From Candidatus Dormiibacterota bacterium (GTDB lineage: Bacteria; Chloroflexota; Dormibacteria; UBA8260), in assembly GCA_955652545.1 (NCBI GenBank), contig CATPCA010000380.1, positions 1 through 6,651 on the forward strand: a stretch of 6,651 nt of DNA, read 5' to 3'. Both the position numbers and the translations under genes were made by a program. This document shows positions 1 to 5,176 of the stretch, one piece after another. The notes beneath the pieces were generated by a model. That model was not told where the DNA came from and did no database searches. It saw only the letters and a list, made by a program, of their open reading frames with translations. Position 1 is the first letter of the stretch; each line of letters starts with the position of its first letter.

Positions 1-15
1 CGGTACCCGCACTAG

Positions 16-39
16 CCCCACGCGGCAGGCCGCGTGGGG
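16..39. terminator. Perfect 10-bp GC-rich hairpin (terminator candidate, possibly bidirectional)
   Basis: CCCCACGCGG (16-25) pairs perfectly with CCGCGTGGGG (30-39) around a CAGG loop. On the plus strand it is followed by a pyrimidine stretch that ends in TTTT (48-51). It could therefore end a convergent gene lying to the left of the window. On the minus strand no U tract follows. It is the strongest hairpin in the window. Confidence 0.5.
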
Positions 40-54
40 TCCCCCTCTTTTGAC

Positions 55-75
55 AGAGGGGCGATGCGCCCCTCT
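55..75. repeat. Inverted repeat, 9-bp stem with 3-base loop, overlapping an alternative stem
   Basis: AGAGGGGCG (55-63) pairs perfectly with CGCCCCTCT (67-75). The left arm can instead pair with CCCCTCT at 42-48 (loop 49-54), so the two stems exclude each other. Seen directly in the sequence; the function is unknown. Confidence 0.55.
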
Positions 76-76
76 C

Positions 77-101
77 GACCGTCGAGCAAGGCCCGACGGT
101 C
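77..101. repeat. Inverted repeat, 8-bp stem with 9-base loop
   Basis: GACCGTCG (77-84) pairs perfectly with CGACGGTC (94-101). It is the second member of the hairpin series downstream of the operon. No U tract follows on either strand. It may fold in the 3' trailer of the operon mRNA. Confidence 0.5.
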
Positions 102-112
102 TCACTCCCCAC

Positions 113-132
113 TCGGCGCGACTCCGCGCCGA
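113..132 (-). terminator. GC-rich hairpin just after the last gene (possible terminator)
   Basis: A perfect 8-base-pair inverted repeat (113-120 with 125-132, loop ACTC) begins nine bases after the adenosyltransferase stop. In the direction of transcription it is not followed by a run of U, so it is at best a U-less terminator or an mRNA 3'-end protecting hairpin. It is the first of several hairpins read by the operon transcript. Confidence 0.45.
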
Positions 133-141
133 CGCCGCGGC

Positions 142-681
142 TCACTTGGCGACGAGCGCCTCCCCCTCCGCCTCGCGAGCGAGCATGAAGAGCAGGTCAG
201 AGCACCGGTTGAGGTAGCGGAGCACCTCGGCATTGGCGAGGCCGCCCGCTCGGTCCAGCGTCACGGCGCGGCGCTCGGCACGCCGGACGACCGTTCGAGC
301 CAGGTCCAATGCGGCTGCCACCGGCGTGCCCCCGGGGATAACGAAGCCCTTGGGCAGCTGGACGCGCGCCTCGAGGTCATGCACCTCGGCGTCGAGCGCC
401 TCGATCATGGCCGGCCTGACGGTGGCGAAGTGCTTGGCCAGCAGTTCGCGGTCCGGCGTGGCCGTGGCCAGCTCCGCGCCGACGGTGGACAGGTCACGCT
501 GCAGGTCGAGGATCCGGCCGGCAAGCACGCTGTCTGCGCAGAGGGCGCGAGCCAGGCCGAGGGCTGAGATCGCCTCGTCCAGCGCCCCGTACGCCTCTGT
601 GTGAAGGTCGTCCTTGGGAACGCGACCGCCGTAGAGAAGGCTGGTCTCGCCGCCGTCGCCGTGGCGGGTGACGATGCTCAC
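142..681 (-). CDS. pduO: Cob(I)alamin adenosyltransferase, PduO/MMAB type
   Basis: This enzyme transfers the adenosyl group of ATP to cob(I)alamin (or a corrinoid precursor), giving the adenosylcobalamin used by mutases, dehydratases and class II ribonucleotide reductase. At 179 residues it is the size of a stand-alone, normally trimeric, PduO domain. Motifs are [15 protein letters not shown] (5-19) with RVPKDD (20-25) forming the ATP-binding N-terminus, EAYGALDE (29-36), [10 protein letters not shown] (109-118), [13 protein letters not shown] (128-140), and [15 protein letters not shown] (155-169). By eye, Asp35, Phe113 and Arg129 align with Asp35, Phe112 and Arg128 of Lactobacillus reuteri PduO, residues known for the subunit salt bridge and for shielding the corrinoid. 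The GTG start is chosen because SIVTRHGD is the conserved beginning and the codon overlaps the trxB stop (GTGA). The frame is open further upstream, but only inside trxB with low-complexity sequence. The symbol is by family; cobO or yvqK are also used. Confidence 0.95.
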   Translation of the reverse strand: MSIVTRHGDGGETSLLYGGRVPKDDLHTEAYGALDEAISALGLARALCADSVLAGRILDLQRDLSTVGAELATATPDRELLAKHFATVRPAMIEALDAEVHDLEARVQLPKGFVIPGGTPVAAALDLARTVVRRAERRAVTLDRAGGLANAEVLRYLNRCSDLLFMLAREAEGEALVAK

Positions 682-1667
682 GCCACCCAGCCGCCGTCCG
701 CCGCGGCCTCGACCATGATCTCCAGGGCGACATCCTCGTGGCCGCGCGCGCGCTCCTCCACCCACTTGCTGGCGGCCAGGGTCGCGGTGGTGGCGTCGCC
801 GACTGCCGTGGTGATCTGGCGGGTGAGCTGGGCACGCACATCACCCGCGGCGAATATTCCGGGCACGCTGGTCATCATGGTCATGGGGTCGGTGAGGTAG
901 TAGCCGCCCTTGTCGTGCTCGACGTGGGCATCGATCAGCGTCGTGTTGGGGATGAACCCGACGAAGATGAACACGCCGCCGACCTCGAGCCGCGAGCGCG
1001 CACCGGTGACGGTGTCGAGAAGGCGCATGTGGCTCACCTTGTGCTCGCCGTTGATCGATTCAACCATCTTGTTGACCAGGATCTCGATCTTGGGGTGGTT
1101 GCGCGCCTCGTCCATGAGGATGGGCTGGGCACGGAACTCCTCGCGGCGGTGGATCAGCGTCACCTTGGTGGCGTAGCGGGTCAGGAAGACCGCCTCCTCG
1201 ACGGCGGCGTCGCCACCTCCGATCACGGCAAGCTCCAGGCCCTGAAAGAAGGCGCCGTCACAGACGGCGCAGTAGGACACGCCCCGCCCCGCCAGCTCGA
1301 TCTCGCCGGGCACGTCGAGCTTGCGGGGATTTCCACCGGCGGTCACGATGACGGCCGGGGCGCGGTAGTCGCCCGCTTCGGTCTCGACGACCTTCATCCC
1401 ATCCGCCTCGACGTGGATTCGGGTGGCCGGGGAATAGACCATCTCCGTGCCGAAGTGCTCGGCCTGGGCAAGCATGGCGGCGGCGAGCTCGCCACCGAGG
1501 ATGCTCCGGAAACCGGGATAGTCTTCGATCAGCTCAGTGTTGAGAAGCTGACCCCCGGGGGCCTTGGCCTCGATGACCACGGCGCGGACCTTGCTTCGGC
1601 CGGCGTAGAGGGCAGCGGTCAGGCCGGCGGGACCGGCTCCGATGATGGCGATGTCGTACTCGTTCAC
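678..1667 (-). CDS. trxB: Thioredoxin-disulfide reductase (NADPH)
   Basis: This low-molecular-weight FAD enzyme passes electrons from NADPH to thioredoxin in the cytosol. Of its 329 residues, about 308 form the normal protein. Visible parts are the FAD dinucleotide site GAGPAG (10-15), [18 protein letters not shown] (36-53), the redox-active disulfide CAVC followed by DG (Cys133, Cys136), the NADPH site [10 protein letters not shown] (150-159), HRREEFR (173-179), and the second FAD motif GIFAAGDVR (270-278). HRRxxxR is the motif that holds the 2'-phosphate of NADPH, so the canonical NADPH type is favoured over the ferredoxin- or NADPH-independent relatives in the same family. The last ~20 residues (from about 309) are an acidic/Ala-rich tail not usual for TrxB. 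The GTG start is preceded by GAAGG at a short four-base spacing. The stop overlaps the start of the adenosyltransferase by four bases (GTGA). No thioredoxin gene is in the window. Confidence 0.97.
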   Translation of the reverse strand: MNEYDIAIIGAGPAGLTAALYAGRSKVRAVVIEAKAPGGQLLNTELIEDYPGFRSILGGELAAAMLAQAEHFGTEMVYSPATRIHVEADGMKVVETEAGDYRAPAVIVTAGGNPRKLDVPGEIELAGRGVSYCAVCDGAFFQGLELAVIGGGDAAVEEAVFLTRYATKVTLIHRREEFRAQPILMDEARNHPKIEILVNKMVESINGEHKVSHMRLLDTVTGARSRLEVGGVFIFVGFIPNTTLIDAHVEHDKGGYYLTDPMTMMTSVPGIFAAGDVRAQLTRQITTAVGDATTATLAASKWVEERARGHEDVALEIMVEAAADGGWVA

Positions 1668-1718
1668 GGTGCCTTCACCGTACCCGATCGCGGGTTCTCT
1701 GAAGCGTTCATGCGTTGC

Positions 1719-2513
1719 TCACCGGGCGGCGAAGGTGCGCAGCTCGGCGATCACGCGGCTCAGCTGGATGGCGTAGGCCTGGGCGGTGGACTTGCTCGCC
1801 AGCGTGAGGATGCCGACCACGCGCCCGCTGCTGTCGAGGACCGGTCCCCCGCTGTTGCCCGGGTAGATGATTCCGCCGTTGAGGACGAGCATGTCGTGGT
1901 AGTCGGTGGTCACCGGGGGCTGACCGGTGGTGGTGTCGCTGGTGACCGGGACGTCCGACTGCACGCCCGTGGCCGACTCGAACGTGATATCGCCGTGCCC
2001 GGTGGCGTGGCTGCTGGCGATGACCACCACCGGCTGGGGCAGGCCGCTGAGAAGCGTGGTCAGCGGCGCCAAGGGCACGCCGGGAAACCCGTCGCGGCTG
2101 CGCACCACGGCGATGTCGAGGTCGCGGTCGACGCCCACCACGATCCCCACGTGGGAGGAGCCGTCGCGGCCGCGGATGCGCACCGCCAGTTGGCCCTGGA
2201 CGACGTGGGCGTTGGTGACGAAGTCGCCCCTGGCGTCGATGAGCCACCCGGTGCCCAGCCCCTCCGCGTTGCTTCCCAGGGCCTCGATCGTCACCGTCCG
2301 GCCGAGCACTGCGCGAGCAACATCGTCGATCGACAGCGACGGCGTGGGCACCACCTCGGTGGCCGCGGGCGCGTGCGCTTGCGGAGCCGTGCGCGCAACC
2401 TCCGTCCGGTTGACCGTGGCCAGGAAGGCGACAACTCCGACGAGGAGCGCGGACGCGACGGAGATGAGCAGGCGGACAGACTGCGAGGAAAGGGCCACGC
2501 GACGAGGTGCCAC
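1719..2513 (-). CDS. Membrane-anchored trypsin-like serine protease (HtrA-like, no PDZ domain)
   Basis: A 264-residue protein with a short basic N-terminus and a hydrophobic segment (about 13-33) that probably anchors it or acts as a signal peptide. A linker rich in Ala, Pro and Thr (35-60) follows, then a single chymotrypsin-fold protease domain facing outward. The full catalytic triad is visible: His103 in TNAHVV (100-105), Asp133 in DLDIAVV (131-137), and Ser221 in GNSGGPV (219-225). GTGW (87-90) and the late strand GRVVGILTLAS (230-240) match the HtrA/S1C family. There is no PDZ domain: the protein ends about 25 residues after the last core strand. Substrates are unknown; extracytoplasmic protein quality control is a reasonable inference. 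The GTG start lacks a recognisable Shine-Dalgarno sequence, and the next in-frame GTG (2498) is no better. It is 62 bases after rdgB and 51 before trxB. A mycobacterial MarP-like role is possible but cannot be shown, since MarP has four N-terminal membrane helices that are absent here. Confidence 0.9.
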   Translation of the reverse strand: MAPRRVALSSQSVRLLISVASALLVGVVAFLATVNRTEVARTAPQAHAPAATEVVPTPSLSIDDVARAVLGRTVTIEALGSNAEGLGTGWLIDARGDFVTNAHVVQGQLAVRIRGRDGSSHVGIVVGVDRDLDIAVVRSRDGFPGVPLAPLTTLLSGLPQPVVVIASSHATGHGDITFESATGVQSDVPVTSDTTTGQPPVTTDYHDMLVLNGGIIYPGNSGGPVLDSSGRVVGILTLASKSTAQAYAIQLSRVIAELRTFAAR

Positions 2514-2575
2514 GGCTGGGAATTGTGCGCGAGCGGGCTTCGGCGGCGAGTTGAGGCTCCCGGGCCGACCGCCCC

Positions 2576-3211
2576 TTATGCCGTTTCCGCCTGGGGATCG
2601 AGCACGCCGGACTCGGCGAGGCGCCGCAGGGCGTGGGCGCGGTGGGAGGCGCTGTCTTTGGCGCGCTCCCCGGCTTCGCCGAAGGTCATGCCGAGGTCGT
2701 CGCTGAGGAAGATCGGGTCATAGCCGAAGCCGTTGGCGCCGCGCGGTTCGACGATGACGCCGTGGCACTCGCCGTGCGCAACGATGGGCTCCGCGCCGGG
2801 GCGCGACAGGGCGAGGGCACAGACATAGCGGGCGTGGCGATCGTCCGGGGTCCGCCGGTTCACCTCGGCGAGCAGGGCCGCCACCCGGTCCTCGTCGGTG
2901 GCGTCAGCGCCGAGCCATCGCGCCGATGCCGGCCCCGGCCAACCGTGCAGGGCTTCGACCTCGATGCCGCTGTCATCGCCGAGCGCGGGCAGCCCCAGCG
3001 CGGAGCTGGCCGTCGCCGCCTTGGCCAGCGCGTTGTCGGCGTACGTCGGCCCGGGCTCGTGGATCTGGCCGACGAAGCCGACCTGCTCGAGCGAGCGCAC
3101 CAGCCATGGCGAGCCGGCGAGCAGGCGTACGAACTCCGTGATCTTCGCCGCGTTGTTGGAGGCGATGACCAGCTCGCGCCCGGTCCGGTCAAACGCGACA
3201 CCGGCGCTCAC
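2576..3211 (-). CDS. rdgB: XTP/dITP diphosphatase (non-canonical purine NTP pyrophosphatase, HAM1 family)
   Basis: This enzyme hydrolyses ITP, dITP and XTP to monophosphates plus pyrophosphate, keeping deaminated purines out of DNA and RNA. At 211 residues it is near the usual 195-205. The N-terminal ~10 residues ([10 protein letters not shown]) are extra, followed by the core [15 protein letters not shown] (13-27). Substrate and metal signatures are SNNxxKxxEF (18-27), [21 protein letters not shown] (78-98) with the catalytic Asp pair at 79-80, GFGYDPIF (161-168), and the C-terminal SHRAHAL (189-195). The GTG start overlaps the rph stop. A GGAGG lies 13 bases upstream inside rph, a longer than usual distance, so translational coupling probably helps. 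The rph-rdgB pair is common in many bacterial phyla and supports both calls. In-frame starts further inside would remove little beyond the variable N-terminus. Confidence 0.96.
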   Translation of the reverse strand: MSAGVAFDRTGRELVIASNNAAKITEFVRLLAGSPWLVRSLEQVGFVGQIHEPGPTYADNALAKAATASSALGLPALGDDSGIEVEALHGWPGPASARWLGADATDEDRVAALLAEVNRRTPDDRHARYVCALALSRPGAEPIVAHGECHGVIVEPRGANGFGYDPIFLSDDLGMTFGEAGERAKDSASHRAHALRRLAESGVLDPQAETA

Positions 3212-3927
3212 GCGCGGCCGAGCGCCTCCGACTGGATGCTGAACAGCGCCTGCATGCCCGTCGCGGCGAGGCCGAGCATGCTGTCCATCTCACCGCGCGA
3301 GAACGGCTCGAGCTCGGCGCTGCCCTGTAGCTCGATGAAGCGACCGTCGCCACTGCCGACGCAGTTCATGTCGGTGTCTGCCGCCGAATCCTCCAGGTAG
3401 TTGAGGTCAAGCCGCGGCTCGCCGGCGATGATGCCCGCGCTCACGGCGGCGACCTGCCAGCGCAGCGGGTCCAGCTTCACCAGCCCGGCGGCACGCAACT
3501 TGGCGACAGCGAGCGCGAGCGCGACGTACCCCCCGGTGATGGACGCTGTGCGAGTGCCACCGTCGGCCACCAGCACGTCGCAGTCGATGAAGATGCTGCG
3601 CTCCCCGAGGAGGGAGAAGTCAACCGCGGCGCGCAGGCTGCGGCCGATCAATCGCTGGATCTCCTGGACGCGTCCGTCGACGCGTCCCTTGCGCCCGTCA
3701 CGCTCGGTGCGCGTCATGGTGCTGCGCGGCAGCATCGCGTACTCCGCGGTGACCCACCCGCGCCCGCTCCCCTTGCGGAACGGGGGTACGCGCTCCTCGA
3801 CGCTCGCAGCGCAGAGAACGCGTGTGTCGCCGACCGTGATCAGCGCGCTGCCCTCCGCATAGGGCAGCGCGCCGAGCTCGATCGACGTGGGGCGCAGCTG
3901 GTCCGGGGCACGGCCATCAGGGCGCAT
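3208..3927 (-). CDS. rph: Ribonuclease PH
   Basis: RNase PH is a phosphate-dependent 3'-to-5' exoribonuclease that trims tRNA precursors, releasing nucleoside diphosphates, and works as a hexameric ring in the cytosol. From the chosen ATG it has 239 residues, the usual length. It shows [13 protein letters not shown] (1-13), GDTRVLC (33-39), [10 protein letters not shown] (61-70), the RNA-binding region [14 protein letters not shown] (86-99), the phosphate site GGTRTA (123-128, Arg126), and the acidic pair Asp180 and Asp186 in [11 protein letters not shown] (178-188). These numbers coincide with those of characterised RNase PH proteins, which supports this start. An in-frame GTG at 3954 would add nine residues of unlike sequence. 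Neither start has a Shine-Dalgarno sequence, and a TACACT box sits eight bases ahead of the ATG. The stop overlaps the rdgB GTG by four bases (GTGA). All catalytic residues are intact, unlike the frameshifted rph of E. coli K-12. Confidence 0.97.
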   Translation of the reverse strand: MRPDGRAPDQLRPTSIELGALPYAEGSALITVGDTRVLCAASVEERVPPFRKGSGRGWVTAEYAMLPRSTMTRTERDGRKGRVDGRVQEIQRLIGRSLRAAVDFSLLGERSIFIDCDVLVADGGTRTASITGGYVALALAVAKLRAAGLVKLDPLRWQVAAVSAGIIAGEPRLDLNYLEDSAADTDMNCVGSGDGRFIELQGSAELEPFSRGEMDSMLGLAATGMQALFSIQSEALGRA

Positions 3928-3935
3928 GGGCACGG

Positions 3936-3941
3936 AGTGTA
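3936..3941 (-). promoter_or_regulatory. Candidate -10 box placed for a leaderless rph transcript
   Basis: TACACT on the minus strand ends eight bases before the rph ATG at 3927. That is the distance from a -10 box to a transcription start at or next to the A of ATG. No Shine-Dalgarno sequence precedes the ATG, which agrees with leaderless translation, common in high-GC bacteria. No clear -35 box is visible. Confidence 0.28.
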
Positions 3942-3964
3942 GTGTCCGCGCCACCGCGCGCAGT

Positions 3965-4711
3965 TCAGCGCTTCAGCGCCTTGTCGAGGATGAGGATCGA
4001 CGCCTCGAAGAAGATGATCAACGGGATGAACAGCGCCGTCGGCGTGTAGGGGTCGGCGCCGGGGGTGACGATCAGGGCGGCGAGGATGATGCCCACCCAG
4101 ATCGCCTTGCGCTGGGAACGCAGCTTGCGCGACGAGGTGATGCCGAGCATGCCGAGCAGGATGATCACCACTGGAAGCTCGAACGTGACGCCGAAGGCGA
4201 TGATGAGCAGCATCAGGAAGGACAGGTAGGAGTTGATGTCGGGCAGGTAGACGGCGCTGCTGCCGAGGAACGTCGCCAGGAAGTTGAGCCCGATCGGCAT
4301 CACGAAGTACGCGAAAGCCGAGCCCGCCGCGAAGAGCAGGAACGCCGACGCGATGAACGGTCCGACGAACTTCCTCTCGACCGGTCGCAGGCCCGGCGCG
4401 ACGAAGCCCCACAGCTGCCAGAGGATCACCGGCAGGGCGCCGATGACGCCGACGATCGCCGAGATCTTGATGGGGATCGTCAGGCCCTCGGTGGGGCTGG
4501 TGAAGATCGCGGTCGACGTGAGGTGGTTGTTGGTCTTGTTGAGCACGGTGCCCAGCGGGTGCAGCAGGAACGCGAAGATCGCCCCGTGGAAGACGAACGC
4601 CGCCACGGTGGCGACCAGCCAGGCGATCGCCGAGATGATCAGCACCCGCCGGAGCTCCTCGAGGTGCTCGACGATGGTCATGCGGCGCTCGTCGCCGGCC
4701 ACTCCCTGCAC
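3965..4711 (-). CDS. tatC: Sec-independent (twin-arginine) translocase subunit TatC
   Basis: TatC is the polytopic membrane receptor that binds twin-arginine signal peptides and recruits TatA. The 248-residue length is typical. Six hydrophobic segments can be seen at roughly 23-41, 76-99, 116-138, 162-188, 203-216 and 224-241. Family signatures are EHLEELRR in the cytoplasmic N-terminus (15-22), SPTEGL in the first periplasmic loop (72-77), [17 protein letters not shown] (98-114) with the conserved Glu112 in the first cytoplasmic loop, and FGVTFELPV (173-181) with the conserved Glu178 in helix 4. Next come GITS (190-193) and VTPGADP (215-221). The GTG start at 4711 has a GAGG nine bases upstream. 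GTG at 4702 and ATG at 4681, the latter just before the conserved HLEELR region, are possible alternatives. It follows tatA by 30 bases and precedes rph by about 37. All conserved charged residues that I can align are present. Confidence 0.97.
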   Translation of the reverse strand: MQGVAGDERRMTIVEHLEELRRVLIISAIAWLVATVAAFVFHGAIFAFLLHPLGTVLNKTNNHLTSTAIFTSPTEGLTIPIKISAIVGVIGALPVILWQLWGFVAPGLRPVERKFVGPFIASAFLLFAAGSAFAYFVMPIGLNFLATFLGSSAVYLPDINSYLSFLMLLIIAFGVTFELPVVIILLGMLGITSSRKLRSQRKAIWVGIILAALIVTPGADPYTPTALFIPLIIFFEASILILDKALKR

Positions 4712-4741
4712 CTCTCAACGCCTCGGTGAGAAGGCGGTCAC

Positions 4742-5056
4742 TCAGCTCGCGGTTGTGGAGTCGCCCTCGCCGGCAACGTGATCGGCCGGGACTGGCACGG
4801 TGCCACCGCCCACCGGGGCCGGTTGCGCCGGGGTTGCCACTTGTGGCGCGGGCGTGGTCGCCGCGGGCTCCGTCGTATCGGTCCGGCTGGCCTTGGAGAA
4901 CTCCTCCCTGGTCTCCGCCGATGCCTTGCGGAACTCGCGGATGGCACGACCCATGCCGGCCCCGACATCGGGAAGCTTTCCAGGACCCCAGATGATCAGC
5001 ACGATGACGAGAACGATGGCGATGAGCCAAATGTGACCGCCGTTGAAGAACGGCAT
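4742..5056 (-). CDS. tatA: Twin-arginine translocase subunit TatA
   Basis: This 104-residue protein forms the protein-conducting oligomer of the Tat pathway, which exports folded proteins across the cytoplasmic membrane. It has a short N-terminal membrane helix (about residues 8-23), the hinge WGPGKLP (23-29), an amphipathic helix (about 30-45, VGAGMGRAIREFRKA), a charged stretch (45-58), and a Pro/Ala/Thr-rich low-complexity tail (60-104). The reading frame stays open 25 codons further upstream, but that part does not resemble TatA. The chosen ATG has a strong GGAGG nine bases ahead and sits right before the conserved helix. It lies 30 bases upstream of tatC, as in a tatAC operon. TatA and TatB cannot be fully separated by eye. 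The GPGKLP hinge and the lack of a second homologue suggest one bifunctional TatA-like subunit. Two usual key positions are atypical: Leu11 where Gln/Glu is normal, and Trp23 where the hinge Phe is normal. Confidence 0.92.
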   Translation of the reverse strand: MPFFNGGHIWLIAIVLVIVLIIWGPGKLPDVGAGMGRAIREFRKASAETREEFSKASRTDTTEPAATTPAPQVATPAQPAPVGGGTVPVPADHVAGEGDSTTAS

Positions 5057-5065
5057 CTGGAAGAA

Positions 5066-5070
5066 CCTCC
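5066..5070 (-). promoter_or_regulatory. Shine-Dalgarno of tatA
   Basis: GGAGG on the minus strand, nine bases before the ATG at 5056. It is the clearest ribosome binding site in the window and decides the tatA start against the longer open frame that reaches 5131. Confidence 0.85.
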
Positions 5071-5099
5071 GTGTGTCACCGGCCGGGTCACCGTCCGGG

Positions 5100-5113
5100 G
5101 CCTCTTGCGAGGC
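5100..5113 (-). other. GNRA-capped hairpin in the tatA leader
   Basis: The minus strand reads GCCTC-GCAA-GAGGC, a 5-base-pair stem closed by a GCAA tetraloop. It lies right after the predicted transcription start of the tatA leader and could stabilise the 5' end. The stem is short and may be chance in GC-rich DNA. Confidence 0.3.
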
Positions 5114-5121
5114 GTCTGCCG

Positions 5122-5130
5122 AGTCTAGCA
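5122..5130 (-). promoter_or_regulatory. Candidate extended -10 promoter for tatA-tatC and following genes
   Basis: The minus strand reads TGC-TAGACT, a TGn extended -10 with TAnnnT, inside the 120-base gap between hemL and tatA. No convincing TTGACA lies 16-18 bases upstream. Transcription would start near 5115 and give a leader of about 60 bases. This is the largest spacer between genes here, so it is the most likely place for an internal promoter. Confidence 0.3.
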
Positions 5131-5139
5131 TCGCATCTG

Positions 5140-5159
5140 GCGAATCCCTGAGGACTCGC
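5140..5159 (-). terminator. Hairpin downstream of hemL (weak terminator candidate)
   Basis: An 8-base-pair stem (5152-5159 with 5140-5147, one G-U wobble in RNA) with a four-base loop starts 17 bases after the hemL stop. No U tract follows. It may reduce read-through from hemL into tatA or protect the hemL mRNA end. Confidence 0.35.
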
Positions 5160-5176
5160 TGAGACGCTGCTCCTAT

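Noticed and set aside
50..55. TTGACA on the plus strand as a -35 box
   Set aside because: No plausible -10 hexamer lies 16-18 bases downstream, the site sits in a hairpin loop, and no plus-strand gene follows.
1..141. tRNA, SRP RNA or other known RNA gene in the left-end spacer
   Set aside because: No T-loop consensus, CCA end, or SRP signature bases are seen on either strand; the inverted repeats do not form a cloverleaf.
682..765. A 28-codon N-terminal extension of the adenosyltransferase
   Set aside because: It is Gly/Arg-rich and lies wholly inside trxB, and the conserved SIVTRHGD start follows a GTG that overlaps the trxB stop.
1668..1718. Promoter or terminator between the protease and trxB
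   Set aside because: There is a TACGGT box and a 5-base-pair stem (ACCCG-CGAT-CGGGT), but no -35 box, and the stem has no U tract; both are easily expected by chance.
2415..2513. Tat signal peptide in the protease (RR at residues 4-5 ahead of the hydrophobic segment)
   Set aside because: RRVAL lacks the consensus S/T-RR-x-F-L-K context, and no clear AxA cleavage site follows, so a simple membrane anchor or Sec signal is more likely.
738..2723. A 661-codon open frame on the plus strand opposite trxB and the protease
   Set aside because: The translation is low-complexity (rich in Gly, Asp, His, Arg, Val) with no family motif, while the minus strand has complete TrxB and protease motifs. It is an antisense shadow typical of very high GC coding DNA.
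3840..5030. A 396-codon minus-strand frame overlapping tatA, tatC and rph
   Set aside because: It is Arg/His/Pro-rich without recognisable motifs and lies out of frame over three well-supported genes.
5057..5131. A 25-codon N-terminal extension of tatA
   Set aside because: The extension is not TatA-like, and a strong GGAGG lies within it, nine bases before the ATG at 5056.
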